DNA of 64,000 nt, from assembly GCA_963835935.1 (NCBI GenBank), contig CAWIHK010000001.1, positions 124,001-188,000 of the forward strand, written 5' to 3'. Each line of letters opens with the position of its first letter. The first letter of the stretch is position 1. The translations under genes were made by a program, and so were the position numbers. The notes beneath the pieces were generated by a model, which was not told the DNA's origin, made no database searches, and was given only the letters and a program-made list of their open reading frames with translations. Of this stretch, positions 26,101 through 36,065 are shown one piece after another. This stretch comes from CAWIHK01 sp963835935. Lineage in GTDB: Bacteria > Bacteroidota > Ignavibacteria > UBA10030 > CAVZMI01.

Positions 26101-26967
26101 AAACCATGGGTTGACGATAAACGCAAGGGTAATTTAGTCCAGCGTGTCTACGAGAATTTCCTTCGTGCTTCTGAAGAGGTAGAAGATTACTACAAGCACG
26201 AAAAAAATAAAATACAACTTGGCGATGAACTCCCGCCGGGAATTGTTCAGCTGGCGAAAGTCTATGTTGCAAAGAAACGCAAACTTTCTGTCGGCGATAA
26301 GATGGCAGGCCGTCATGGAAACAAGGGTGTCGTCGCAAAAATCGTTCCGAAGGAAGATATGCCGTTTTTGCCCGATGGAACTCCAGTCGATATCGTACTC
26401 AATCCACTCGGTGTGCCGTCTCGTATGAATCTTGGTCAACTATACGAAACAGCGCTTGGATGGGCGGCGAAAAAACTCGGCGTGCGTTTCGCAACCCCAA
26501 TTTTTGACGGTGCCACGTGGGAAGAAGTGCAAGAGAATCTGCGAAAAGCTGAATTGGATGACAATTCAAAATCGCCGCTTTATGATGGCCGCACGGGCAC
26601 TCAATTCGATCAGGAAGTCACGGTGGGTTATATCTACATGATGAAACTTTCTCATCTTGTTGATGATAAAATTCACGCACGTTCGATTGGACCGTATTCT
26701 CTTATCACCCAACAGCCGCTTGGTGGAAAAGCGCAATTCGGTGGACAGCGTTTTGGAGAAATGGAAGTGTGGGCACTCGAAGGTTATGGTGCATCACACA
26801 TTCTTCAAGAAATGCTGACGGTAAAATCTGATGACGTTTCTGGCCGTGCAAAAGTCTATGAAGCAATTGTCAAAGGCGACAATTTACCTGAATCGAGTAT
26901 TCCAGAATCATTTAATGTGCTTATTCGCGAACTCATGGGACTCGGGCTCGATATCAAAATCGACTAG
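23182..26967 (+). CDS. rpoB: DNA-directed RNA polymerase subunit beta
   Basis: 1261 residues, a usual size for the FCB group. The rifampicin region is near residues 457-490 (GTNQLSQFMDQTNPLAEITH), with the residues normally linked to sensitivity (Asp, His, Ser) in wild-type form. The active-site side ends with KLSVGDKMAGRHGNKGVV and the C-terminal GGKAQFGGQRFGEMEVWALE. The TTG at 23182 is chosen because AAGGAG stands 7 bases before it; the ATG at 23191 would be 16 bases away. Confidence 0.97.
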   Translation: MKTMSTSGNGTGRISFAKIPNVIEYPDLLNVQLDSFRTFLQEEVTPSRRKSRGLQQVFEMNFPITDSKENYILEFVEYYIEKPKYTVIECRERGLTYAVPLKAKLRLSTKSEDGKGYVDTIEQEVYLGNLPYMTERGTFIINGAERVIVSQLHRSPGVFFGESVHPNGTPMYSARIIPFRGSWVEFTTDISNVMYAYIDRKKKFPVTTLLRALGYSSDDEILELFGLVEEIDVRKVDLRDHMNRIICSDVVDKKTGEIFINKDTVLTEDVVKKIKKSDVKKLRLLQSEGNATDGSVIANTIQKDTARSDEEALEAIYRQLRSGDAPDLDSAKNLIDRLFFNPKRYDLGDVGRYRMNEKLGLDIPATVTTLTKEDIVSIINYLIELQQAKRTVDDIDHLGNRRVRTVGEQLAAQFNVGLARMTRTIRERMNLRDTEAFTPQDLVNARTISSVINAFFGTNQLSQFMDQTNPLAEITHKRRMSALGPGGLTRERAGFEVRDVHYTHYGRLCPIETPEGPNIGLISSLCIHARVNEFGFIESPYRKVKNGKVTEDIEYLTAEREDECTIGQANARIDEKGKFLNDRIKARFRSDYPVKKPDELDYMDVAPNQIVSAAAALIPFLEHDDANRALMGSNMQRQAVPLLRPETPFVGTGLEEKIGRDSRTMTIAERNGTVVEVDANRIVVEYDIDENSTEAITSFQDKKRVEYRLTKFFRTNQDTCINQTVRVMEGQRVKKGEVLADGCATEEGELALGRNVLVAFMPWRGYNFEDAIVISERVVSEDIYSSIHIEEFELQVRDTKRGEEELTREIPNVSEEATKDLDENGIVRVGAEVREGDILIGKITPKGETDPTPEEKLLKAIFGEKAGDVKDASLKAPPGMKGIVISTKLFSRKKKDANAKKEDKKRLDGLEKMRKKDLKELNDKLADKLGRVLDGDKSVGVRDIDGNVVFRAGTQLREELFLSCEVLNKLDATKPWVDDKRKGNLVQRVYENFLRASEEVEDYYKHEKNKIQLGDELPPGIVQLAKVYVAKKRKLSVGDKMAGRHGNKGVVAKIVPKEDMPFLPDGTPVDIVLNPLGVPSRMNLGQLYETALGWAAKKLGVRFATPIFDGATWEEVQENLRKAELDDNSKSPLYDGRTGTQFDQEVTVGYIYMMKLSHLVDDKIHARSIGPYSLITQQPLGGKAQFGGQRFGEMEVWALEGYGASHILQEMLTVKSDDVSGRAKVYEAIVKGDNLPESSIPESFNVLIRELMGLGLDIKID

Positions 26968-27025
26968 GTGTGTATAATAAGGGTTCTCAAACCTTTGGCT
27001 GAGAAACCGTGATAGTGGAGGAACA

Positions 27026-30000
27026 ATGCCATATACAAATCAAGATTCTATTTTAAAGAAGTATTTTCAGAAGATCGTTATTAGTATTGCATCACCCGAT
27101 GCAATACTTGCACGATCTCATGGCGAAGTAACAAAACCTGAAACAATAAACTACAGATCATTTCGTCCGGAAAAAGACGGACTCTTCTGTGAAAAAATAT
27201 TTGGCCCGGTGCGTGACTGGGAATGCCATTGCGGAAAATATAAACGCATCCGGTACAAAGGAATTATCTGCGATCGGTGCGGTGTGGAAGTTACGCAGAA
27301 AAGTGTGCGCCGCGAGCGAATGGGACATATCGCGCTTGCCGTTCCTGTTGTACATATCTGGTACTTCAGATCGCTACCGAGCAAAATCGGATATCTTCTC
27401 GGTATCGGTTCAAAGGATCTGGAAAAAATAATATACTACGAATCCTACGTCGTAATTCAACCTGGTCCAACCGGATTGAAACAGGGTGAGTTGATCTCGG
27501 AAGATCAATACTACGAAGCATTGGCAAGTTTACCTGCGAAGAATCAACAGCTTGACAACACCGACCCCAGAAAATTCATTGCCGACATTGGCGGCAACGC
27601 AATTAAGGAATTGTTGAAGCGTGTAGAAATAGACACGCTTGCAACCGAACTCAGAATGTCTATAAAAGAAGAGACTTCTGTTCAGAAAAAAACCGAAGCC
27701 TTGAAGCGTCTTCGTGTAGTTGAAGCATTTCGGCAGCGAGAAGAAGGTCCTCTCAATAAGCCGGAATGGATGGTCATGGACGTGGTTCCTGTAATACCGC
27801 CGGAATTGCGCCCGCTCGTTCCGCTCGAGGGAGGTAGGTTTGCCACATCCGATTTGAACGATCTGTATCGCAGAGTCATCATCCGAAACAATCGTCTGAA
27901 ACGTTTGATCGATATCAAAGCGCCTGAAGTTATTTTACGCAATGAAAAACGGATGCTCCAAGAAGCTGTGGATTCGCTCTTCGATAATTCTCGGAGAGTA
28001 AATGCCGTACGCAGCGATAACAATCGTGCCTTGAAATCATTGTCCGATATGCTGAAAGGTAAGCAGGGACGGTTCCGTCAAAATCTTCTTGGAAAACGAG
28101 TCGACTATTCCGGTCGTTCGGTGATTGTGGTGGGGCCGGAACTCAAACTCCACCAATGCGGAATTCCGAAGGACATGGCCGTCGAACTCTTCAAACCTTT
28201 CATCATCAGAAAGTTGATCGAACGAGGACTTGTTAAGACCGTCAAGAGTGCAAAAAAAATGGTCGAGAAGAAAACTCCCGAAGTGTGGGATATTCTCGAA
28301 AACATTATCGATGGGCATCCTGTTATGCTTAATCGTGCTCCAACTTTACACAGACTCGGCATTCAGGCGTTCCAACCAGTGCTCGTGGAAGGAAAAGCGA
28401 TCCGAATTCATCCGATGGTGTGTACGGCATTCAATGCCGACTTCGACGGCGATCAGATGGCAGTTCACGTTCCACTTTCATACGACGCACAGCTCGAAGC
28501 ACGTGTTTTAATGTTATCGAGTCATAATATTTTGTCTCCAGCCAGCGGCGCTCCGATCGTTACACCGACACAAGATCAGGTTCTTGGTTGTTATTATCTC
28601 ACGAAATCAAAACCCGGAGATATTGGTGAAGGAAAATCATTTGGCTCGGCTGAAGAAGTCATCATCGCGCATAATTGTGGACGTGTAGGTTTGCATGCTC
28701 GAATCAAAGTCCGGTTAGAAGGCAAGATGGTTGAAGCAACGGTTGGAAGGATCATGTTCAACCGGATAGTTCCGAAAGAACTCGGTTTTATCAATGAGCT
28801 TTTAAATAAATCGCGGCTTGTTCAAATAATCGGCACTGCGTTTAGAAAATGCGGCAATTTGCGAACCGCCGAATTTCTTGATGAATTGAAAGATCTTGGT
28901 TTTACTTTTGCAACTCGTGGTGGTTTGTCTGTGAGTATCGGTGATGTTGTGATACCGAAAGAAAAAGAAGATCTCATTAACCGTGCACAAAAAGAAGTGG
29001 ATCGTGTCCAGAATCAATACATGCAGGGATTCATCACAGATGGTGAACGTTATAACAAAGTAGTCGATCTTTGGACGCGGACAACGAGCCGAGTAGCAGA
29101 ACGATTGTTTGACGCATTGTCGCATTCACGAGATGGATTCAATTCACTTTTCATGATGGTCGATTCAGGAGCTCGTGGTTCGAAAGACCAAGTACGCCAG
29201 TTGGCTGGAATGCGTGGCCTGATGGCAAAGCCGCAAAAAAGTATGTCGGGTGCGACAGGCGAATTGATTGAAACTCCAATCATAGCGAACTTCCGTGAAG
29301 GGCTTTCGATTCTTGAATATTTCATTTCCACACACGGTGCACGAAAAGGATTGGCAGATACCGCGTTAAAAACAGCCGATGCAGGTTATCTTACCCGTCG
29401 TCTGGTCGACGTTTCTCAAGATTGTGTGATTTCTGAAGAAGACTGCAAGACAATCCGTGGCGTTGTTACCAGTGCATTGAAAGAGGGCGAGGATGTCAAG
29501 GAACCGCTTGCTGAACGTATTCTCGGACGTGTCTCAGTGCATGATGTTATCGATCCATTGACAAATGAAATTATTTTGAAGGCCGGTGGAGAGATTACAG
29601 AAGAAATAGCTACTCGAATTTCCGATACATCTATCGAAACAGTTGAAATTCGTTCTATGCTTACCTGTGAATCGAGACGTGGGGTTTGTGCCAAGTGTTA
29701 TGGCCGTAACCTTACATCAGGTGCACTGGTTGAAGCAGGTGAAACTGTGGGCATTATAGCAGCACAATCAATCGGTGAGCCCGGAACACAATTGACACTG
29801 AGAACATTCCATACAGGCGGTACTGCAAGCTTGATCGCTACTCAATCTCAAGTTACGGCCAAGTTTGATGGAAGAATAAAATATGAAGGGTTGAAAATTA
29901 TCCGCGTAGGAACCGCTCCGGAAGAAAAATTAATAGTAGCAGGCCGTAGTGGTGTGATGAATATTCAGGATAAAGACAATCGTATTCTAACGAAGTACGA

Positions 30001-31306
30001 TGTTCCTTATGGCGCTGCACTGCTTGCAAAGGATAATAGTGATGTCAAGAAAGGTGAACTGATATACGAATGGGATCCCTACAATGCGACAATTCTTTCC
30101 GAACATGGCGGTACTGTTAAATATATCGACTTGAAAGAAAATGTCACGTATCGCGAAGAACCTGATGAACAAACAGGCCACGTACAAAAAGTAGTCATCG
30201 ATTCGCGAGATCGAACTCTTGTTCCAAGTCTGCAGATTGTGAATAAAAAAGGAGAAAAAGTCGGTAGTTATATTCTCCCAACTAGATCACATCTTGTGGT
30301 TGAAAATAGTGAAGAGATTCTTGCCGGAACGGTGTTGGTGAAGATTCCGCGTGATATAGGAAAGACGCGAGATATTACCGGCGGCTTGCCGCGTGTAACA
30401 GAACTCTTCGAAGCTCGAAGCCCGAGCGACCCGGCAATCGTCAGCGAGATTGACGGCATCGTCAGCTTCGGTGCGCAAAAGCGTGGGTCGCGCGAAATCA
30501 TAGTCACAAGTCATGACAACAAAGATCGTCGTGTGTACATGATACCGTTCGGAAAACATATTTTGGTTCAGGATAACGATGTCATACGCGCCGGTGAACG
30601 TTTGTCAGACGGTGCTATTGATCCGCATGATATTCTGCGTATCAAGGGAGTAAGCGCGGTGCAGGAATATCTCGTGAATGAAATTCAGGAAGTATATAGA
30701 ATGCAGGGTGTGAAGATCAACGATAAACACATTGAAGTAATAGTTCGCCAGATGATGCAGAAAGTTCGCGTCATTGATCCTGGCGAAACACCGTTCCTAG
30801 AAGGTGATTATGTTGATAAAATTAAATTGACCGAAGAGAATGATGCTCTCCAAAATAAAGTTGTGGTTATCAGCAAGGGCGATTCGAAATTGAAAAACGG
30901 ACAGATCGTTCCTCGAAAGAAAGCCCGTGAACTGAATGGAGAACTTCGCAAGAAGAGTAAGAAGGTGATCGAGTATCACGACGCAGAGCCGGCGACCTCT
31001 GAACCGGTGCTTCTGGGAATTACTTCAGCATCATTGTCAACCGTGAGTTGGATTTCCGCGGCATCGTTCCAGGAGACAACGAAAGTATTGACAGATGCAG
31101 CAATCGAGGGAAAATTAGATCCGTTGCTTGGCTTAAAAGAAAATGTCATCATGGGTCATTTGATCCCGGCTGGTACTGGTTTGAAAAAATTCCGAGACAT
31201 CATCGTCACCAGCAAAAATGCAATGACATTTGAAGAGCCGAAAGAAGACGAAATCGCGGTCGAAGGAAAGAAAGCGTCCAAGAAGGAAAAAGCAGAAGTA
31301 GACTAA
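27026..31306 (+). CDS. rpoC: DNA-directed RNA polymerase subunit beta'
   Basis: 1426 residues. N-terminal zinc ribbon CHCGKYKR ... CDRCGVE near 66-87, catalytic NADFDGDQMAVH near 470 with the three Mg-binding Asp, second zinc site CESRRGVCAKCYG near 881, trigger-loop region GEPGTQLTLRTFHTGG. The Lys/Glu-rich tail (from about 1405) is not conserved in general. 58 bases after rpoB. No terminator follows; instead a new promoter starts the str operon. Confidence 0.97.
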   Translation: MPYTNQDSILKKYFQKIVISIASPDAILARSHGEVTKPETINYRSFRPEKDGLFCEKIFGPVRDWECHCGKYKRIRYKGIICDRCGVEVTQKSVRRERMGHIALAVPVVHIWYFRSLPSKIGYLLGIGSKDLEKIIYYESYVVIQPGPTGLKQGELISEDQYYEALASLPAKNQQLDNTDPRKFIADIGGNAIKELLKRVEIDTLATELRMSIKEETSVQKKTEALKRLRVVEAFRQREEGPLNKPEWMVMDVVPVIPPELRPLVPLEGGRFATSDLNDLYRRVIIRNNRLKRLIDIKAPEVILRNEKRMLQEAVDSLFDNSRRVNAVRSDNNRALKSLSDMLKGKQGRFRQNLLGKRVDYSGRSVIVVGPELKLHQCGIPKDMAVELFKPFIIRKLIERGLVKTVKSAKKMVEKKTPEVWDILENIIDGHPVMLNRAPTLHRLGIQAFQPVLVEGKAIRIHPMVCTAFNADFDGDQMAVHVPLSYDAQLEARVLMLSSHNILSPASGAPIVTPTQDQVLGCYYLTKSKPGDIGEGKSFGSAEEVIIAHNCGRVGLHARIKVRLEGKMVEATVGRIMFNRIVPKELGFINELLNKSRLVQIIGTAFRKCGNLRTAEFLDELKDLGFTFATRGGLSVSIGDVVIPKEKEDLINRAQKEVDRVQNQYMQGFITDGERYNKVVDLWTRTTSRVAERLFDALSHSRDGFNSLFMMVDSGARGSKDQVRQLAGMRGLMAKPQKSMSGATGELIETPIIANFREGLSILEYFISTHGARKGLADTALKTADAGYLTRRLVDVSQDCVISEEDCKTIRGVVTSALKEGEDVKEPLAERILGRVSVHDVIDPLTNEIILKAGGEITEEIATRISDTSIETVEIRSMLTCESRRGVCAKCYGRNLTSGALVEAGETVGIIAAQSIGEPGTQLTLRTFHTGGTASLIATQSQVTAKFDGRIKYEGLKIIRVGTAPEEKLIVAGRSGVMNIQDKDNRILTKYDVPYGAALLAKDNSDVKKGELIYEWDPYNATILSEHGGTVKYIDLKENVTYREEPDEQTGHVQKVVIDSRDRTLVPSLQIVNKKGEKVGSYILPTRSHLVVENSEEILAGTVLVKIPRDIGKTRDITGGLPRVTELFEARSPSDPAIVSEIDGIVSFGAQKRGSREIIVTSHDNKDRRVYMIPFGKHILVQDNDVIRAGERLSDGAIDPHDILRIKGVSAVQEYLVNEIQEVYRMQGVKINDKHIEVIVRQMMQKVRVIDPGETPFLEGDYVDKIKLTEENDALQNKVVVISKGDSKLKNGQIVPRKKARELNGELRKKSKKVIEYHDAEPATSEPVLLGITSASLSTVSWISAASFQETTKVLTDAAIEGKLDPLLGLKENVIMGHLIPAGTGLKKFRDIIVTSKNAMTFEEPKEDEIAVEGKKASKKEKAEVD

Positions 31307-31321
31307 AAATTGACAAGACTC

Positions 31322-31350
31322 TTGACATAAAGCAAGATTTTAATTATATT
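31322..31350 (+). promoter_or_regulatory. Promoter of the str operon (rpsL-rpsG-fusA-tuf)
   Basis: TTGACA (31322-31327), 17-base spacer, TATATT (31345-31350), 45 bases before rpsL. A second TTGACA at 31310 lies just upstream. Confidence 0.75.
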
Positions 31351-31394
31351 ATTTAGCTTTTTATTTGTTGAATATTTTTAATGGAGAATTACGT

Positions 31395-31769
31395 TTGCCA
31401 ACAATAAACCAGCTTGTTCGCAACAGCAGGGAGAAAGTCGAGTGGAAAAGCAAATCTCCCGCACTGATGGGATGTCCACAACGGCGGGGAGTTTGTACGA
31501 GAGTTTACACGACTACTCCCAAAAAACCGAATTCCGCATTACGGAAAGTTGCGCGTGTCCGTCTGACCAATAATATAGAGGTCACGGCGTATATACCAGG
31601 GGAAGGTCATAATCTCCAAGAACACTCTATTGTTATGATTCGCGGAGGTCGTGTAAAAGATCTTCCTGGAGTACGATATCATATCATTCGGGGTACATTG
31701 GATACTGCAGGTGTTGCAGAAAGAAAACAAGGGCGTTCTAAGTACGGCGCCAAGAGACCGAAACAATAA
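31395..31769 (+). CDS. rpsL: 30S ribosomal protein S12
   Basis: 124 residues from TTG at 31395, with GGAG eight bases upstream; an upstream in-frame ATG at 31365 would add ten unconserved residues. Decoding-centre loop TTPKKPNSALRK keeps the Lys usually linked to streptomycin sensitivity. VKDLPGVRYH carries the Asp that is methylthiolated in other bacteria. Confidence 0.97.
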   Translation: MPTINQLVRNSREKVEWKSKSPALMGCPQRRGVCTRVYTTTPKKPNSALRKVARVRLTNNIEVTAYIPGEGHNLQEHSIVMIRGGRVKDLPGVRYHIIRGTLDTAGVAERKQGRSKYGAKRPKQ

Positions 31770-31779
31770 GCGATAAACC

Positions 31780-32247
31780 ATGAGAAAAAAGAGATCATCA
31801 TTACGTACGATTTTGCCTGACCCACGCCATAACGACATTCAGGTCGCGAAATTTATTAATAACATTATGAAGCGTGGTAAAAAGAATACTGCCCGACGAA
31901 TTTTATATGAGGCAATGACTATCATTGAGGAACGGACACAGAAAAAAGGTCTTGATGTCTTTAAAAAGGCTGTTCAAAATACCAGACCGTTGTTGGAAGT
32001 CCGTGCCAGACGAGTTGGTGGTGCGACATATCAGGTTCCTACTGAAGTTCGGTCGTCGCGCAGTGAAGCATTGGCATTTCGCTGGTTGATAAATTATGCA
32101 AATGAACGTAAAGATAAATCAATGTCGCTAAAGCTCGCGGCTGAGCTGATTGCGGCTGCAAATAATGAAGGCGCTGCAATTAAAAAACGCGACGATGTCC
32201 ACAAAATGGCTGAGGCAAACAAAGCGTTTGCTCACTTCAAATGGTAA
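31780..32247 (+). CDS. rpsG: 30S ribosomal protein S7
   Basis: 155 residues. Typical DPRHNDIQVAKFINNIMKRGKK near the start (in two parts) and the beta-hairpin region RARRVGGATYQVPTEV (about 76-91). Primary binder of the 3' major domain of 16S rRNA; represses str operon translation in E. coli. Ten bases after rpsL, so translationally close. Confidence 0.97.
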   Translation: MRKKRSSLRTILPDPRHNDIQVAKFINNIMKRGKKNTARRILYEAMTIIEERTQKKGLDVFKKAVQNTRPLLEVRARRVGGATYQVPTEVRSSRSEALAFRWLINYANERKDKSMSLKLAAELIAAANNEGAAIKKRDDVHKMAEANKAFAHFKW

Positions 32248-32290
32248 TGAATATTATGGTAGGATGTAGTTGGGGGAATTGGTAAGATTT

Positions 32291-34390
32291 ATGGCAAGAC
32301 AGTATCCGCTGGACCGTACGCGAAATATTGGAATAATGGCGCATATCGATGCCGGCAAAACAACAACAACAGAACGTATTCTTTTCTACACCGGGGTGTT
32401 GCACAGGATGGGCGAGGTACACGACGGTGCGGCAACTATGGATTGGATGGAGCAAGAGAAGGAACGCGGTATCACTATTACAAGTGCTGCAACGACTTGC
32501 TTTTGGCGAAATAATCAAATCAACATCATCGATACGCCGGGACATGTTGATTTTACGATAGAAGTTGAACGATCGCTCCGCGTGCTCGATGGTGCGGTCG
32601 CGTTATTCTGTTCGGTTGGCGGTGTGGAACCGCAATCAGAAACCGTTTGGAGACAGGCCGACAAATACGGTGTTCCGAGAATAGCGTTTGTCAATAAAAT
32701 GGATCGAGTCGGAGCCGATTTCTTACATGTGATATTGATGATCAAAGAGCGGCTGGGTGCAAACGCGGTACCGGTACATCTGCCAATCGGTGAAGGCGAT
32801 TTGTTTTCAGGCGTGATCGACCTCATCACCATGAAGGCCCGGATCTTCAAAGAAGAATCACAGGGAACAACATGGGAAGACATCGACATTCCAAAGGGTC
32901 TTCAGAAAAAAGCAAATGAGTACCGTATTAAAATGCTCGAAGCGGTTGCAAATGAAGATGACACGCTCCTGGGAAAGTATCTTGAAGGAAAAGAGATTTC
33001 ACCCGAAGAAATTCGAGTGGTGTTACGCCGGGCAACATTGAAGGTTTCGATTATCCCGGTGTTGTGCGGTTCGTCATTTAAAAATAAAGGGGTTCAGAAT
33101 TTACTTGATGCTGTAGTCGATTTTTTGCCGACACCCCTCGACGTGTATGGTGGATCGATTTTAGGTCACCACGCGCACCTTCATGATCATATTGAAAGGA
33201 AAGTGAGCGACAAAGAATCATTCTCGGCGCTTGCGTTTAAGATAATGTCGGATCCTTACGTCGGGAAATTAACTTTTTTCCGCGTCTATAGCGGAGTGGT
33301 AAAAGCGGGTTCGTACGTCTATAATTCGTCTAGTGAAAAGAAGGAACGAATTGGACGTGTTCTTCGAATGCACGCAAACCATCGGGAAGATGTCGATGAA
33401 GGATACACAGGCGATATCCTCGCTGCGGTTGGATTAAAGTATACGCGAACTGGTGATACGCTTTGCGATGAAGATGACCCAATCATTCTTGAAAAAATGG
33501 AATTCCCGGATCCAGTTATTCAAGTGGCTATAGAACCGAAGACGAAAGCCGATCAAGAAAAAATGTCGGAAGCGTTGGCGAGACTTTCAGATGAAGATCC
33601 CACATTTCGAATTTCGGTGAATGAAGAGACAGGCCAAACGCTAATCAGCGGTATGGGCGAACTTCATTTGGAAATTATTGTTGATCGATTACGCCGGGAA
33701 TTTAAAGTCGATGCAAATGTTGGTAGGCCTCAAGTGGCGTACAAAGAAACGCTTAAAAAGAAAGTCACGCAAGTTTATAAGCACGTAAAGCAAAGCGGCG
33801 GCCGCGGACAATATGCGCATGTTGAAATAGAAGTCGAGCCGAATGAAAAAGGAAAAGGATTTGAATTCGTAAACAATATCACAGGCGGAGTTATTCCAAG
33901 AGAATATATTCCGGCTGTCGAAAAAGGAATCGTTGAGCAAATGAAAAATGGTATCCTCGCCGGGTACCCGGTTGAGGATGTTAAGGCTCGACTATTTTAT
34001 GGATCGTTCCACGAAGTTGATTCGGATGAGATGTCGTTTAAAATTGCCGGTTCGATGGCGTTTCGAGAAGCAGGACGAAAAGCTGGCGCAATATTGCTAG
34101 AACCAATTATGGCTGTCGAAGTAGTTACACCGGAAGATTATATGGGCGATGTGCTCGGAGACTTAAGCGCCCGACGTGGAAAGATTGAAGGGATGAGTTC
34201 ACGCAAAGATGCGCAGGTGATCAAGGCTCATGTCCCGCTTGCAGAAATGTTTGGATATGCAACACAATTGCGCTCAATGACGCAGGGACGCGCAATATAT
34301 ACTATGCAGTTTTCTCGCTATGATGAAACACCTAGAAGTATTTCAGATCAGATAGTGGAGAAGTTCAAAGGTTCGGAAGTCGCAGCTTAA
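32291..34390 (+). CDS. fusA: Elongation factor G
   Basis: 699 residues from ATG at 32291 (MARQYPLDRTRNIGIMAHID). An in-frame TTG at 32270 would add seven residues not found in the family; GGGGGA lies between them. GTPase motifs: AHIDAGKTTT (G1, near residue 16), DTPGHVDF (G3), NKMD (G4). Domain IV with SGGRGQYAHVEIEVEP; all five domains are present. Catalyses translocation. One copy in the window. Confidence 0.97.
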   Translation: MARQYPLDRTRNIGIMAHIDAGKTTTTERILFYTGVLHRMGEVHDGAATMDWMEQEKERGITITSAATTCFWRNNQINIIDTPGHVDFTIEVERSLRVLDGAVALFCSVGGVEPQSETVWRQADKYGVPRIAFVNKMDRVGADFLHVILMIKERLGANAVPVHLPIGEGDLFSGVIDLITMKARIFKEESQGTTWEDIDIPKGLQKKANEYRIKMLEAVANEDDTLLGKYLEGKEISPEEIRVVLRRATLKVSIIPVLCGSSFKNKGVQNLLDAVVDFLPTPLDVYGGSILGHHAHLHDHIERKVSDKESFSALAFKIMSDPYVGKLTFFRVYSGVVKAGSYVYNSSSEKKERIGRVLRMHANHREDVDEGYTGDILAAVGLKYTRTGDTLCDEDDPIILEKMEFPDPVIQVAIEPKTKADQEKMSEALARLSDEDPTFRISVNEETGQTLISGMGELHLEIIVDRLRREFKVDANVGRPQVAYKETLKKKVTQVYKHVKQSGGRGQYAHVEIEVEPNEKGKGFEFVNNITGGVIPREYIPAVEKGIVEQMKNGILAGYPVEDVKARLFYGSFHEVDSDEMSFKIAGSMAFREAGRKAGAILLEPIMAVEVVTPEDYMGDVLGDLSARRGKIEGMSSRKDAQVIKAHVPLAEMFGYATQLRSMTQGRAIYTMQFSRYDETPRSISDQIVEKFKGSEVAA

Positions 34391-34442
34391 ATTACAATGA
34401 ATAGAAAAGAAATTTCTTTATAGTCACAAAGGAGAATGGAGA

Positions 34443-35651
34443 ATGGCAAAAGAGAAATTTAATCGAGATAAGCCCCATGTGAACGTTGGGACAATAGGTC
34501 ACGTCGATCATGGAAAAACAACTTTGACTGCCGCCATAACAATGGTGCTTGCGAAAAAAGGTTTGTCTTCAATTCGCACGTTTGATTCAATTGATAATGC
34601 ACCGGAAGAACGCGAACGTGGTATAACCATCGCTACGGCACACATTGAATATTCGACAGAAAAACGTCACTATGCACACGTTGATTGCCCAGGCCACGCC
34701 GATTATGTCAAGAATATGATCACTGGCGCAGCACAAATGGATGGAGCCATTCTCGTTGTCGCGGCTACTGATGGACCAATGCCGCAAACTCGTGAGCACA
34801 TTCTCCTTGCTCGTCAAGTAGGTGTTCCGCGTATCATTGTCTTCCTGAATAAAGTAGACGCAGCCGATCCGGAACTTCTTGAACTCGTCGAAATGGAGAT
34901 TCGTGAACTCCTTACGCTTTATCAATTTCCGGGTGATGAAGTACCGATCATTCGCGGTTCGGCATTGAAAGCTCTTGAAGCAGCGCAAAAGCCGGATGCA
35001 AAACTCGATGATCCTGCATTCAAATGCATTATGGAACTCATGGATGCGGTTGATAATTACGTTCCGCTGCCTGAGCGTCAGATTGATAAACCGTTCCTTA
35101 TGCCGGTTGAAGATGTATTTTCAATCACAGGTCGCGGTACTGTCGGTACAGGCCGTGTTGAACGTGGTCGCGCAAAGGTGGGCGATGAAGTCGAGGTTGT
35201 TGGTCTCGGCGCGCATAAGAAAACAGTTATTACTGGTGCAGAAATGTTTCGCAAAGAACTTGATGAAGTTGTCGCAGGTGACAATGCCGGTCTGTTGCTC
35301 CGCGGTGTCGATAAAAATGAACTCGAACGCGGTATGGTTATATCAAAACCAGGATCCATTACACCGCATAAAAAGTTTACTGCTCAGGTTTACGTTTTAA
35401 AGAAAGAAGAAGGTGGACGTCATACGCCGTTCTTGAACGGATATCGTCCTCAATTCTATTTCCGTACGACCGATGTGACGGGTGTCGTTACACTGCCGCA
35501 AGGTGTGGAAATGGTTATGCCGGGTGATAATCTCGATGCAATGATTATTGAACTTATCTCCGACATCGCGATGGAAGAAGGTCTCCGTTTCGCTATCCGT
35601 GAAGGTGGACGTACAGTCGCTTCCGGTGTCGTGACGAAGATTTTAGAATAG
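34443..35651 (+). CDS. tuf: Elongation factor Tu
   Basis: 402 residues. G1 GHVDHGKT (19-26), G3 DCPGH (81-85), G4 NKVD (136-139), then beta-barrel domains 2 and 3 ending GGRTVASGVVTKILE. It has a short insertion around KALEAAQKPDAKLDDP (176-191), common outside the proteobacteria. RBS AAAGGAGAATGGAG. The second tuf that follows the tRNA-Thr gene in E. coli is missing from the tRNA operon here. Confidence 0.97.
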   Translation: MAKEKFNRDKPHVNVGTIGHVDHGKTTLTAAITMVLAKKGLSSIRTFDSIDNAPEERERGITIATAHIEYSTEKRHYAHVDCPGHADYVKNMITGAAQMDGAILVVAATDGPMPQTREHILLARQVGVPRIIVFLNKVDAADPELLELVEMEIRELLTLYQFPGDEVPIIRGSALKALEAAQKPDAKLDDPAFKCIMELMDAVDNYVPLPERQIDKPFLMPVEDVFSITGRGTVGTGRVERGRAKVGDEVEVVGLGAHKKTVITGAEMFRKELDEVVAGDNAGLLLRGVDKNELERGMVISKPGSITPHKKFTAQVYVLKKEEGGRHTPFLNGYRPQFYFRTTDVTGVVTLPQGVEMVMPGDNLDAMIIELISDIAMEEGLRFAIREGGRTVASGVVTKILE

Positions 35652-35667
35652 AAAGAAGGTTCAAAAA

Positions 35668-35976
35668 GTGGCAGGACAGAAAATCAGAATCACATTAAAA
35701 TCTTATGATCATAACTTGATCGATAAATCGGCAGATAAGATCATAAAAACAGTGAAGTCCACAGGTGCAGTGGTCTCGGGTCCTATCCCGCTTCCCACGA
35801 GAAAGACTATCTACACCGTGTTGCGTTCACCGCACGTGGACAAGAAATCGAGAGAGCAATTCGAAACTCGCTCCCACAAACGCCTTATCAATATCTTGAA
35901 CTCGACAAACAAAACGGTGGATTCGCTAATGAAACTGGAATTGCCGGCAGGCGTCGACGTTGAGATAAAGGTTTAA
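35668..35976 (+). CDS. rpsJ: 30S ribosomal protein S10 (NusE)
   Basis: 102 residues from GTG. GPIPLPTRKTIYTVLRSPHV and SREQFETRSHKR are the S10 signatures. Also acts as NusE in antitermination with NusB and can bind the NusG KOW domain. Only 16 bases after tuf, joining the str and S10 operons. Confidence 0.97.
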   Translation: MAGQKIRITLKSYDHNLIDKSADKIIKTVKSTGAVVSGPIPLPTRKTIYTVLRSPHVDKKSREQFETRSHKRLINILNSTNKTVDSLMKLELPAGVDVEIKV

Positions 35977-36026
35977 AAAAGATTTCTTTTGAACGATGTG
36001 ATTTATCGTAAGTCTGTTTTTGAATA

Positions 36027-36065
36027 ACACCGCATCGCAGTTGTCTATGCGAGTGTGACAGGTGT
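36027..36065 (+). promoter_or_regulatory. Candidate leader hairpin before rplC
   Basis: In the 116-base gap between rpsJ and rplC, ACACC (36027-36031) can pair with GGTGT (36061-36065), with an alternative or inner stem CGCAT/ATGCG (36031-36035, 36047-36051). This is the longest gap inside the S10 operon, so a regulatory role is possible; no known motif is matched. Confidence 0.3.
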